A stretch of 64,000 nt of DNA from Streptomyces liliiviolaceus (GTDB lineage Bacteria; Actinomycetota; Actinomycetes; Streptomycetales; Streptomycetaceae). Shown one piece after another: positions 44,099-52,468 of the stretch. A model generated the notes under the pieces. That model saw nothing but the letters and a program-made list of their open reading frames with translations. It was not told the DNA's origin and ran no database searches. The first letter of the stretch is position 1. Each line of letters starts with the position of its first letter. The position numbers and the translations under genes were made by a program. The DNA is taken from positions 1,736,001-1,800,000 of the forward strand of contig NZ_JAGPYQ010000002.1 of the NCBI RefSeq assembly GCF_018070025.1, written 5' to 3'.

Positions 44099-45304
44099 TC
44101 AGGGACGAGCGGGCCGGCCGCCCCAGTCGAGGCGGAGCACGGCCAGATCGTCGGAGTGCCGGCCGGCGTTCAGCGCATGGGTCTCCTTGATGAGGAGGTC
44201 CACATGGGCGGCCGGGTCCGCCGACGGCAGTCTGCGTATCAGCGCGAGCAGCCCTTCGACGCCGAGCCGCTCCTCCTTCGTCCCGTTGTGGCCTTCGGTG
44301 AGGCCGTCGGTGTAGAGGGTCAGCGCGCCGGTGGCCGGGAGCGGGACGACCGTGGAGGGCCAGCTGTGGACCCCGGGGAAGATACCCAGCGCGATGCCGT
44401 GCGCGGCGGTCACCTCCCAGGTCCCCTCGGGTGAGGTGAGAAGGGGCTCGTGGTGGCCCGCGAGGTGGAGGGTCGCGGTGGCGGCCTCCTGGTCCAGGGT
44501 GAGCAGGGTGCAGGTCGCGAACAGCTGCTGGCTGCCGCGTTCGGCCATGAGTATGCGTTCCATCAGATGCAGCAGGTCGTCCCCGCGATGCCCGCCGAGC
44601 ACGAGGGAGCGCCAGGCGATGCGCAGGCAGACACCGAGCGCGGCGGCGTCGGGGCCGTGGCCGCTGACGTCTCCGACGACGGCGTGCAGCAGCCCGTCGT
44701 CCCCCTCGACCACATCGAGGAAGTCCCCGCCGAGCAGGGCCATCGTGGCGCCGGGCAGGTAGCGGGACGTCACCCTGATCATGGAGGTGTCGAGGATCGG
44801 CTGCGGCAGCAGACCGCGTTCCAGACGGGCGTTCTCCTCGGCCCGCAGTTGCGCGGCCTGGGCCGCGGCGCTCGCGCGCTCGGTCTGGCTCCGGTAGACG
44901 GCGTAGCGCAGCGTCCGCTGCAGGAGGTCGGCTTCGACCTTTCCCTTGACGAGGTAGTCCTGGGCTCCGGCCGCCATGGCGTCGGTGCCCGCCCGGTCCT
45001 CGGACAGCCCGGTGAGGACGATCACCGCGGTGTGCGGGGCGATCCCTCGGACGGCGGTGACCGCGTCGATGCCCGACACGTCGGGCAGGTGCAGATCGAG
45101 GAAGATGCAGTCGATCGGGCTGCCGGCGAGTTCGGCGCGCGCCTCGGCCAGCGTGGTCCGGATGGTCAGCTCGAATCCCAGTCCGGTGTCGTACAGGAGT
45201 TCCTCGACCAGCAGCGCGTCGCCCGGGTCGTCCTCTATCAGGAGGATGCGGTACATCGGCTTGTCGGAGGCCGCGCCCGGGGCGGCCGTCGTGGGTCCGG
45301 TCAT
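44099..45304 (-). CDS. Response regulator with SpoIIE/PP2C phosphatase output
   Basis: 401 aa; start overlaps the kinase stop (ATGA). Receiver domain about 17-140 with acidic pocket EDD and phospho-acceptor Asp70 (IFLDLHLPD), a coiled linker rich in Ala/Glu, then a SpoIIE phosphatase domain about 190-395 with metal-binding motifs GGDFLDVV, DVSGHGPDAAAL, TDGLTEG and DDLAVL. Expected to dephosphorylate an anti-sigma antagonist when activated by the kinase, linking the signal to a stress sigma factor (family inference). Confidence 0.9.
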   Translation of the reverse strand: MTGPTTAAPGAASDKPMYRILLIEDDPGDALLVEELLYDTGLGFELTIRTTLAEARAELAGSPIDCIFLDLHLPDVSGIDAVTAVRGIAPHTAVIVLTGLSEDRAGTDAMAAGAQDYLVKGKVEADLLQRTLRYAVYRSQTERASAAAQAAQLRAEENARLERGLLPQPILDTSMIRVTSRYLPGATMALLGGDFLDVVEGDDGLLHAVVGDVSGHGPDAAALGVCLRIAWRSLVLGGHRGDDLLHLMERILMAERGSQQLFATCTLLTLDQEAATATLHLAGHHEPLLTSPEGTWEVTAAHGIALGIFPGVHSWPSTVVPLPATGALTLYTDGLTEGHNGTKEERLGVEGLLALIRRLPSADPAAHVDLLIKETHALNAGRHSDDLAVLRLDWGGRPARP

Positions 45305-46908
45305 CGTGCCTGCTCCGCCTCCGCGCGGGTGGCCTCGGGGGTGGTGTCCTCGCCGGGGCTCTCCGGCGGCCGGGGCGCGAGCGTGAAGACGATGCGGGCG
45401 CCGTCGTGGTAGGCCGGGTCGACGGCGATGGTGCCGCCGTGGAACTCGACGATCTTCTTGCACATCGCGAGGCCGATCCCGCTGCCCGAGTAGGTGTCCT
45501 TGGTGTGCAGCCGCTGGAAGATCACGAAGATCTTGTCGGCGTACTCCGGTGCGATTCCGATGCCGTTGTCGGTGACGGTGAACCGCCACAGGTCGCCTTC
45601 CCGGTCCGCCGTGACGTGGATCTTCGGCGCCTCGCCCGGGCGCCGGAACTTGACGGCGTTGCCGATCAGGTTCTGCCAGAGCATGCCCAGCTGGGTGGGG
45701 TCCGCGACCAGGGTCGGCAGCGGGTCGTGGGTGATCGTCGCGCCGGCCTCCTCGATGCCGACGCTCATCGTGGACAGGGTCCTCTCCAGCACGTCGTCCA
45801 GGTCGACGCCCTGGTGGGCGTTGTGGAGCCGTCCGACCCGGGAGAAGTCGAGCAGGTCGTTGATGAGGATCTGCATGCGGTTCGCCCCGTCGACCGCGAA
45901 GTCGATGTACTGGTCGGCCCGGCTGTCGAGCTGCCCCCCGTAGCGCCGCTGGAGGAGCTGGGTGAAGCTGGAGACCTTGCGCAGCGGCTCCTGCAGGTCG
46001 TGGGAGGCCACGTACGCGAACTGTTCCAGCTCGGCGTTGGAGCGCTGGAGGTCCGCGGTCTGCGCGTCCAGCCGCAGCCGGGTCTCCTCACTGACGGCCA
46101 GTTCCCGTACGAGCCGCCGGCGCATGAAGTCGATCTCACCGCTCAGGCGCCGAAGGTCCGCGGGGCCGGTGGGAGTGATGGGGTGGTCGAAGTCGCCGCC
46201 GGAGATGGCACGGGCGTCCGCGCCGAGCTGCTCCAGGGGCCTGTTGATACCGCGCCGCAGCCCTTCGAAGATCAACGCCGTGAGGACGACGATGAGCACC
46301 GCGATGGCGCTGAACACCCAGTTCCGCAGGGCCATCGTGGACATCAGGTCGTCCCTGGCCTGTACCCGGTCCGCGCGCAGCCGTTCCTGCTGCCTGTCGA
46401 GGGCCTCGCGGACGTCGTCGAACAGGTCCTTGCCCTCCGCGGCCCGTGCGGTGGCCAGCGGCGAGGGCACGCCGGACGGCGCGGCGGCGACGGGCCGGGC
46501 GAACCTCTCCTGCCATGTCGTCACGGCGTCCTGCACGGTCTTGAGGTCCTTCAGACGTGCGGAGTCGCCCCGGAGCAGTTCGGTGAGCTGCTTGCGGTTC
46601 GTCTCCTGTTCCTCGACCCCCTGCTCGTAAGGGGTGACGAACCCCTTCTTGCCGGTGAGCCCGTAGCCGCGGATCCCGGTCTCCTGGTTGAGCACGGCTG
46701 CTTCCAGGCGGACCGCGACGGTGAACGCGGGAGACCGGACATCCACGAGATCACGGCTGATCGACTCGGTCCGCCCCAGGACGTAGGCGCCCGCCACCCC
46801 GAGCACGGCCAGAACCACCAGGGACGCGGCCACCCCTACACGAAGCCACCGCCTGGTCGTCCACGCGGAAAGCCCTCGCGTACGCGATTGCCTCTCATCG
46901 CCGGTCAT
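45301..46908 (-). CDS. Membrane sensor histidine kinase (CHASE3-HAMP-HisKA-HATPase)
   Basis: 535 aa from ATG 46908 with GAGGAG 8 nt upstream. First TM at about 24-45 (VGVAASLVVLAVLGVAGAYV), CHASE3-like extracytoplasmic domain about 50-190 (NQETGIRGYGLTGKKGF), second TM about 205-225, HAMP about 225-275, phospho-acceptor His303 in YVASHDLQEPLRKV, ATPase motifs WQNLIGNAVKF, DNGIGI, GSGIGLAMCKKI. The HDLQEPLRKV box is typical of phytochrome/cyanobacterial-type kinases. Cognate outputs are the adjacent receiver proteins. Confidence 0.9.
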   Translation of the reverse strand: MTGDERQSRTRGLSAWTTRRWLRVGVAASLVVLAVLGVAGAYVLGRTESISRDLVDVRSPAFTVAVRLEAAVLNQETGIRGYGLTGKKGFVTPYEQGVEEQETNRKQLTELLRGDSARLKDLKTVQDAVTTWQERFARPVAAAPSGVPSPLATARAAEGKDLFDDVREALDRQQERLRADRVQARDDLMSTMALRNWVFSAIAVLIVVLTALIFEGLRRGINRPLEQLGADARAISGGDFDHPITPTGPADLRRLSGEIDFMRRRLVRELAVSEETRLRLDAQTADLQRSNAELEQFAYVASHDLQEPLRKVSSFTQLLQRRYGGQLDSRADQYIDFAVDGANRMQILINDLLDFSRVGRLHNAHQGVDLDDVLERTLSTMSVGIEEAGATITHDPLPTLVADPTQLGMLWQNLIGNAVKFRRPGEAPKIHVTADREGDLWRFTVTDNGIGIAPEYADKIFVIFQRLHTKDTYSGSGIGLAMCKKIVEFHGGTIAVDPAYHDGARIVFTLAPRPPESPGEDTTPEATRAEAEQAR

Positions 46909-46966
46909 TCTGTGGGCTCCTCGCTGTGAGCATCGCCTTGCTTGTGTGGCCAGCACACTTTAGAGG

Positions 46967-47009
46967 GCGACAACCCTTGTTGTCGCGGGCCTCCTCGGGG
47001 ACCTAGAGT
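46967..47009 (+). promoter_or_regulatory. Dyad and leaderless-type promoter of the HTH-receiver gene
   Basis: GCGACAA-N6-TTGTCGC (46967-46986) overlaps the -35 TTGTCG; 18 bp later is TAGAGT (47004-47009), ending 7 nt before the ATG at 47017. That is the TANNNT-N7-ATG arrangement of leaderless actinobacterial messages. The dyad is a likely regulator site shared with the divergent kinase promoter. Confidence 0.55.
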
Positions 47010-47016
47010 GCCGGGT

Positions 47017-47787
47017 ATGCCAGGCAAGGACTTCGCACCGCGGATCACTCCGCAGGAGACGGCCACCATCGCGGACGCGACGGTCGGCGATCTCGCGCAG
47101 CGCCTCGCCCGCCGGCTGGTGGAAGCCCCGTCGTCCTCCTCGGCGGACGACCCGGCACAAGCCCTGGCCCTGCTGCACGTGCTGGATCATCTCAAGCAGG
47201 CCACCGAACGACTGCAGCAGGAAGCGGCCGTGGCCGCCGCACGCGCGGGTGCCGGATACCCGCAGATCGGCGCCGCCTGCGGGATGACCCGGCAGGGAGC
47301 CCGACGCCGCTGGCCCGGGCTCTTCCACCACTCCAACGAGAAACCCACGGAGCAACCGACGATGACCACCCCCGCCCGCCCCTTCGACGTCCTGCTCGTC
47401 GAGGACGACATGGCCGACGCCATGCTCATCGAGGAAGCCCTTTCCGAGCGCGGGGCCCGCAATCTGGTCCAGGTCACCGACGGGGTCGCCGCGCTGGAGC
47501 ATCTGCGGACGCCGGGCACCCCGCGCCCCGACCTCATCGTGCTCGATCTGAACATGCCGCGGATGAACGGCCGCGACCTGCTGAAGGTCCTCAAGACCGA
47601 TGACGACCTGCAGACGATCCCCGTGGTCGTCCTGACGACGTCCACCGCTCCGGACGACGTCACGGGCGCGTACAGCAGTCACGCCAACGCCTATGTGACC
47701 AAGCCCGTCAATCTCGACGAGTTCGAGCAGGCCGTCCAGAGCATCGACGCCTTCTACCTCGACACCGCCACCCGGCCCCGCCCCTGA
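47017..47787 (+). CDS. HTH-like domain fused to a single receiver domain (Rcp1-type)
   Basis: 256 aa. The N-terminal half includes an HTH-like segment (AGAGYPQIGAACGMTRQGAR, about 78-97); residues about 124-245 form a receiver with EDDMADAML, phospho-acceptor Asp177 (IVLDLNMPR) and VTKPVNLDEF, closest in style to phytochrome-linked Rcp1. An in-frame ATG at 47362 (residue 116) has GGAG 9 nt upstream and would yield the receiver alone. Divergent from the kinase operon, its likely partner. Confidence 0.82.
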   Translation: MPGKDFAPRITPQETATIADATVGDLAQRLARRLVEAPSSSSADDPAQALALLHVLDHLKQATERLQQEAAVAAARAGAGYPQIGAACGMTRQGARRRWPGLFHHSNEKPTEQPTMTTPARPFDVLLVEDDMADAMLIEEALSERGARNLVQVTDGVAALEHLRTPGTPRPDLIVLDLNMPRMNGRDLLKVLKTDDDLQTIPVVVLTTSTAPDDVTGAYSSHANAYVTKPVNLDEFEQAVQSIDAFYLDTATRPRP

Positions 47788-47800
47788 AGCACGGGACGCG

Positions 47801-49348
47801 TCACGACGGCCGTGCCAGGTGCGCCAGCACCGTGCGCACCGCCCCGGCCACGGCCTCGCGTGATGCGTCCGTCGGTTCGTCGGTCTCGAAGCCGTGCCGG
47901 CCGTGCGGGACGTCGATGATCTCGACCGGGGCCTTCGTCTCCTTCGCGGTGGTCACGAACTCCCGTACCGTGGCCGCGATCTGCGGTGTCTCCAGGCCCG
48001 CCCGGGTGAGGACGACGGGCGGCGCCGGCTTCCCGGCGGCGGTGCGGAGCGCGCCGACCGGGTCGAAACGGGGGCCGACCGCGCCCCAGCCCGGCAGCGG
48101 GGCCAGGATCGGGTAGGTGAGGGCGAGGCAGCGCAGCCACGGCGGCGGCGCGGCGATGAAGTCCGCGGCAAGCAGTCCGGCACCGGAGAAGATCCACAGG
48201 GCGATACGCCGCTCGTCCATCCTGGGGTCGGCCCGCAGCAGGTCGACGGCCTCCGCCACGTCGTCCGCCGCGCGCGCGTAGTCGGTGATGCCGTGCAGCC
48301 GGTGCTCCACGACGGCACCCACCGCGCCGAGGCTCGCCGTGTACCGGGCGTAACCGAGGTAGAACGGCGAGTCGCGCGGCGCCGGGACGAGGTCCGCGGG
48401 CACGGGCCCGCCGTGCACGAACAGCACCGCGGGCCAGGGACCTCGCGCCCCTCCCCCCGCCCCCGTCCGGCCCGCTCCGGTCTCCGGCAGGTGCAGGTCC
48501 ACCCGCCCGCTGCGCACCCGCGGACGCTCCGGAGCGTCGAGCAGAAACGGCCGGGCGTACGAGGACTCCTCCTCGGGTACGGTCAGCCGGCGCCCCTCGC
48601 CGGCCGCCGCGCGGAGCAGTACCCCGGCCAGTTCGTCCGGGCGGGAGAGCATCGGCCAGTGGCCGGTGGCCAGTTCGAAGAAGCCCACCCTCGGATCGGC
48701 CAGCTTCCGCAGATACGGCGGCCCGGTGCGTACCAGCGCCTCGACCAGTTCCACGGTCGTGCCGCCGGCCGTGCACAGGATGCCGGTGGTGGGTATGTCC
48801 GCGGCGGCGCCGGTCAGGCGCAGGGGCTGGGTCAGCGTGCGCGAGGGCTGCGGGGCGGCCAGCCCGCTCAGCAGCTCCAGGTGCCCCGCCGACAGACCCT
48901 CCGTGCTGCCCCACCGCTGCCACTGCGCCGGCTCCGGGGGCGGGACGGGCCCGGAATCGCCGTTCGCGCCCAGCAGTTCGTGCACCGACGGGTCCGGCAC
49001 CAGGGCGAGGGCCGCGTCGCCGTCCTGCGGTATCCCGGCGTCCAGGTGAACGACCCGTGCGACCCGCTCCGGGCGGCGGTCCGCCGCGCCCAGGACGGGG
49101 TGGATGGCGTAGTCGTGGCCGACCAGCACCACCTCCCCCGCCGGATCTCGGGGATCGAGGGGATCGGGCAGATCGAGGGAATCGAGTCTCCGGACCACGT
49201 CCTCGACGTGCGTCTCCAGATCGGCCCCGGGTCGCCTGCTGAGCGACACCGGGTGCGCCTGGGCGCCCGACTCCCTCAGCCGCCCGACGACTTCGCTCCA
49301 GATCCGTCCGTCGGTGAACGGTCCCGAGACCAGGACGAACACGGACAT
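47801..49348 (-). CDS. Tandem alpha/beta hydrolase fusion protein
   Basis: 515 aa; GGAGG 5 nt before ATG. Residues about 1-255 form a MenH/esterase-like domain (MSVFVLVSGPFTDGRIWSEV) in which the nucleophile elbow reads VLVGHDYAI, Asp in place of Ser. Residues about 275-515 form a second hydrolase (VLFVHGGP, elbow WIFSGAGLL, base PHGRHGFE). The first half is therefore probably non-hydrolytic or mechanistically different, the second active. Expressed from a MerR-type promoter and probably induced by the MerR effector. Confidence 0.78.
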   Translation of the reverse strand: MSVFVLVSGPFTDGRIWSEVVGRLRESGAQAHPVSLSRRPGADLETHVEDVVRRLDSLDLPDPLDPRDPAGEVVLVGHDYAIHPVLGAADRRPERVARVVHLDAGIPQDGDAALALVPDPSVHELLGANGDSGPVPPPEPAQWQRWGSTEGLSAGHLELLSGLAAPQPSRTLTQPLRLTGAAADIPTTGILCTAGGTTVELVEALVRTGPPYLRKLADPRVGFFELATGHWPMLSRPDELAGVLLRAAAGEGRRLTVPEEESSYARPFLLDAPERPRVRSGRVDLHLPETGAGRTGAGGGARGPWPAVLFVHGGPVPADLVPAPRDSPFYLGYARYTASLGAVGAVVEHRLHGITDYARAADDVAEAVDLLRADPRMDERRIALWIFSGAGLLAADFIAAPPPWLRCLALTYPILAPLPGWGAVGPRFDPVGALRTAAGKPAPPVVLTRAGLETPQIAATVREFVTTAKETKAPVEIIDVPHGRHGFETDEPTDASREAVAGAVRTVLAHLARPS

Positions 49349-49407
49349 CGATACCTCCAGGGTGGGTTCGTGACGGCCGACCGTCCTGGCCGGCCACCGC
49401 CCTGGCT

Positions 49408-49438
49408 AACCTAGGAACTCCCCCTGAGGGAGGTTCAA
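49408..49438 (-). promoter_or_regulatory. MerR-type promoter with 19-bp spacer
   Basis: Read leftward: -35 TTGAAC (complement of 49433-49438), 19-bp spacer, -10 TAGGTT (complement of 49408-49413). The spacer holds the perfect dyad CTCCC-N5-GGGAG (49418-49432 on the plus strand). Overlong spacer plus central dyad is the hallmark of MerR-activated promoters. It drives the hydrolase gene at 49348, and the dyad lies 10 bp upstream of the merR-type start. Confidence 0.8.
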
Positions 49439-49441
49439 CCC

Positions 49442-50395
49442 TTGCCACCCGACGTCACGGACGACGCGAACGCCATGGACGGCATGAGCGGCATGAGCGG
49501 CATCGACGGCACCCTGAGCATCGGTGAGCTCGCCGCGCGGGCGGGGACAACGGTCAAGACCGTCCGCTTCTACTCCGACCGGGGCCTGCTGCCCGAGGCC
49601 TCGCGCAGCAGCGGCGGCCACCGGCGTTACGGTCCCGGGGCGCCGGAACGGCTGCGCACGATCCGCGCGCTGCGCTCGCTCGGCGTGCCCGTCCCGGAGA
49701 TCGGGCGCGTCCTCGACCGCGGCGCCACCCTGGAAGCCGTGCTGGCACGCCGGTTGGCCGACCTCGGCAGCGAACTCGCCGCCCTGCGCTGGCGTGAGGC
49801 CGCGCTGCGGGCGGTGCACGAGGGTGACCCGGAGCGGCTCGCGGAGCGCCTGGAGCTGATCGGGGCGGTCAGCGTCCCGCCCAGCACCTCCGCCCTCGCG
49901 CACTACTGGCGCCGGGTGCTGCCGGTCCGCCTCTCCGCCCGGCTGCGCGGCGCCGTCACCGAGGCGGCCGTGCCACAGCCCCCGGCCGATCCGACCGCGG
50001 ACCAGGTCCTCGCCTTCGCGCGCCTCCACGCCCTGGCGACGGCCGCCACCGATCACTGCCTCGTGTCCCACCGGCCCGCCACCGCCGCCCACCCGGACCT
50101 GCTCTACGACGGTCTGCACGAGGCGTACCTCCTGGTGGCCGCCGCCCTGCGGGCCGAGCGCGCCCCGGGCCCGGGCGAGGCGCTGGACTGTTACGTCGCC
50201 GCCCACGCGCGCGACGCCGGAACCCGGGACAGCCCCGCCTTCCGTCGCGCCCTCACGGTCCGTCTCGCCGCGGCGGATCACCCGGTGATGGCCCGCTACT
50301 GGCAGCTGGCGGCGGAGTTGACGCCCGATCCGACCCTCGGCGGGGCGGACTCCTGGCTCCGTGAGGCGTTGACCACGAGCGTGGCGGCGGCCTGA
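49442..50395 (+). CDS. MerR-family transcriptional regulator
   Basis: 317 aa if begun at TTG 49442; ATG codons at 49475 and 49484 are alternatives and the N-terminal 25 residues are low complexity. Winged HTH LSIGELAARAGTTVKTVRFY, then the dimer helix, then a large C-terminal domain about 130-317 that probably senses an organic effector; there is no Cys metal site. The last 100 bp overlap the convergent AraC gene. Confidence 0.83.
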   Translation: MPPDVTDDANAMDGMSGMSGIDGTLSIGELAARAGTTVKTVRFYSDRGLLPEASRSSGGHRRYGPGAPERLRTIRALRSLGVPVPEIGRVLDRGATLEAVLARRLADLGSELAALRWREAALRAVHEGDPERLAERLELIGAVSVPPSTSALAHYWRRVLPVRLSARLRGAVTEAAVPQPPADPTADQVLAFARLHALATAATDHCLVSHRPATAAHPDLLYDGLHEAYLLVAAALRAERAPGPGEALDCYVAAHARDAGTRDSPAFRRALTVRLAAADHPVMARYWQLAAELTPDPTLGGADSWLREALTTSVAAA

Positions 50396-51198
50396 TCCCC
50401 GCTCGCCGTGGTGCTGCGGTGGCGGAACTGACGCGGTGAGCAGCCGTGGGCGCTGCGGAAGACCTGGCTGAAATGCGCTGGGCTGGTGAACCCCCACCGG
50501 GCCGCGATCGCGCGGATCGGGCGCTCGGACAGGGCGGGGTCGGCCAGATCGCGTCGGCACTGCTCCAGGCGGCGTTCGCGGATCCAGGCGGCGACGGTGC
50601 GCCCCTCGGCGTGGAACAGCTTGTGCAGATAGCGCAGGGAGATGTGGTGCGCCGCCGCGATCGTGTCCGGGGTCAGTCCCGGATCGCCCAGGTTCTCCCG
50701 GATGAAGGCGTGGATCCGGGCCGACAGCGCCCGTCGGCCGGTGTGGGGCGGCACGGTGTTCCGGACGTCCAGCGCGTCGGCCAGCGCCGCGGTCAGCACA
50801 TCCAGCGTGCGGCCGACCAGCCGGGCGGTGTCGAGCGGTCCGAGTCCGCGCAGATGCCGCGCCAGCAGAAGCAGGAACTGCGACGACAGCGAGCCGATAA
50901 CCCCGTCGCCCGCGGTGCGGACCGCGGTCAGGCCCCGCAGATCCAACGGCGGCAACGGCGGTGACGAGCGCCCGAACTGCAGCACGAGCAGCTGACTGGT
51001 CGGAAGGTCCGTCGCCAAGGTCGCCGTAGTGGCCGAATTCGTCGCAGACACCGCAGACGCCACAGCCGCCGACGCTGCCGGGTACGGTCTCGCGGTGTCG
51101 TCGAGAGGGCCGTGGGGCACCCAGATCTTCGAGCCGGCCTCGCGCCGGAAGGCGAGTCGCCCCCGCGTCGGTAATCCGCCGGTACTGACCGCGTCCAT
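50296..51198 (-). CDS. AraC-family regulator with an early TTA codon
   Basis: 300 aa from ATG 51198, where the AraC_binding_2-like domain starts (TRGRLAFRREAGSKIWVPHG). That sensing domain is shorter than usual; C-terminal HTHs are intact (TPDTIAAAHHISLRYLHKLF, AIAARWGFTSPAHFSQVFRS). Codon 9 is TTA (51172-51174), suggesting bldA control. The open frame continues upstream to 51510 but that part is low complexity. The final 33 codons overlap the convergent MerR gene, so the non-conserved tail is read from MerR antisense DNA. Confidence 0.82.
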   Translation of the reverse strand: MDAVSTGGLPTRGRLAFRREAGSKIWVPHGPLDDTARPYPAASAAVASAVSATNSATTATLATDLPTSQLLVLQFGRSSPPLPPLDLRGLTAVRTAGDGVIGSLSSQFLLLLARHLRGLGPLDTARLVGRTLDVLTAALADALDVRNTVPPHTGRRALSARIHAFIRENLGDPGLTPDTIAAAHHISLRYLHKLFHAEGRTVAAWIRERRLEQCRRDLADPALSERPIRAIAARWGFTSPAHFSQVFRSAHGCSPRQFRHRSTTASGDQAAATLVVNASRSQESAPPRVGSGVNSAASCQ

Positions 51199-51228
51199 GA
51201 CCTCCACCCCCGTGTCGCCTGCCGTCCT

Positions 51229-51258
51229 GTCCCTGTTGCCGTCCCTGTCCCTGTCCCT
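51229..51258. repeat. Hexanucleotide GTCCCT tandem repeat
   Basis: Five consecutive hexamers, four exact GTCCCT and one GTTGCC, just upstream of the AraC start. They lie in the 415-bp gap 51199-51613, which has no supported gene. Confidence 0.6.
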
Positions 51259-51552
51259 GTCATGCTCGGCGAACGCCTCGGTGCCGTCGTCCGCCGCTCG
51301 GCGCAAGCACGCGTGCTTCCGCCGGAGTAGCCACGGGCCGTTCGGCCGCGCCCATGGGCTCCACCCTGGGACGGGCGAGGAGCGGGCAGCAGTGCCGAAA
51401 GCCCATCGGCGGCAGTGGGAACGGCCTTCGAACCGGTGACATCCGTCATGCGGCGGGGGCGCGCCGACATCCGGGCCCTTGGTCGTCGGACACACGACCG
51501 ACTCGTTCATTCGGAGGCCTGATCCGGCGACAGGCTGGCCGCGGCAAACGTC

Positions 51553-51571
51553 AACTACCTAAGATGTAGTT
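51553..51571. promoter_or_regulatory. Dyad upstream of the methyltransferase
   Basis: AACTAC-N7-GTAGTT, perfect 6-bp arms in an AT-rich patch 43 bp before the methyltransferase ATG. Candidate operator; no regulator assigned. Confidence 0.4.
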
Positions 51572-51613
51572 CCTGTTACGGATGCAGCTGGTGCCGATCG
51601 AGCCGGGGGAACC

Positions 51614-52432
51614 ATGAACACCGACAGGCCGCTGTCCAAGAAGATCGACGCCAGTGTTCCGACCGCTGCCCGTATGTACGACCACTATCTGGGCGGCAAG
51701 GACAACTACTCCGCGGACCGCGCGGCCTGCGAGGAACTCGACAAGGTGGTGCCCAGCACCCGTCGGCTGGCCCTCAACAACCGGCGCTTCCTGCAGCGGG
51801 TGGTCAGGACGCTGGCGACGGACTACGGGATACGGCAGTTCCTGGACCACGGATCCGGCCTGCCCACCCAGGACAACGTGCACCAGGTCGCGCAGAGCAT
51901 CGACCCCGACTCACGCGTGGTCTATGTCGACAACGACCCCATGGTGCTCGTCCACGGCCGGGCGCTGCTGGACCAGAACGACCGCACCGCGGTCATCCAC
52001 GCGGACATGCGCAACACCGAAGAGATCTTCGCCCATCCCGACACCCGGCGTCTGATCGACTTCTCGCAGCCGGTCGCCGCGCTGTTCAACTCGGTGTTCC
52101 ACTGCATCCCCGACAGCGACACCGACGGCCCGCAGGCCGTGGTGGGGCGCGTCACCGAGCGGCTCGCGCCCGGCAGCTTCATGGTGATCTGCCAGCTGGT
52201 CAGCGAAGACGCCGAAGTCCGTTCGTTCGTCACCGACTTCATGGACCAGGCGACGCAGGGCCACTGGGGGCGCGTACGCCAGGAGAAGGACGTGGCGGCG
52301 CTGTTCGACGGCATGGAGATCCTGGATCCCGGGCTGGTGGAGGTCTCCACCTGGCGCCCCGACAGTGAGGTACAGACCCGGCAGCTCTCCCAGGAATGGA
52401 TCGAGTTCGGCGGTCTGGGCCGGCTTCCCTAA
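51614..52432 (+). CDS. SAM-dependent methyltransferase, DUF574 family
   Basis: 272 aa, GGGGG-rich ribosome site. Typical family opening (SVPTAARMYDHYLGGKDNYS), SAM pocket QFLDHGSGLPTQDNVHQVAQ, and YVDNDPMVLVHGRALL. Very common in Streptomyces in many paralogues with unknown acceptors; several sit near XRE/DUF397 genes, as here. Confidence 0.87.
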   Translation: MNTDRPLSKKIDASVPTAARMYDHYLGGKDNYSADRAACEELDKVVPSTRRLALNNRRFLQRVVRTLATDYGIRQFLDHGSGLPTQDNVHQVAQSIDPDSRVVYVDNDPMVLVHGRALLDQNDRTAVIHADMRNTEEIFAHPDTRRLIDFSQPVAALFNSVFHCIPDSDTDGPQAVVGRVTERLAPGSFMVICQLVSEDAEVRSFVTDFMDQATQGHWGRVRQEKDVAALFDGMEILDPGLVEVSTWRPDSEVQTRQLSQEWIEFGGLGRLP

Positions 52433-52468
52433 AGCACTGTCCGGCCATTCCCGTCCGCCGCGCGCGGG

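Noticed and set aside
46942..47016. N-terminal extension of the HTH-receiver protein
   Set aside because: The added residues are not conserved-looking and the TAGAGT-N7-ATG arrangement supports ATG 47017.
51199..51510. Upstream extension of the AraC regulator to 51510
   Set aside because: The extra 104 codons are low complexity (DRDRDRDGNRD from hexamer repeats) and precede the conserved domain start.
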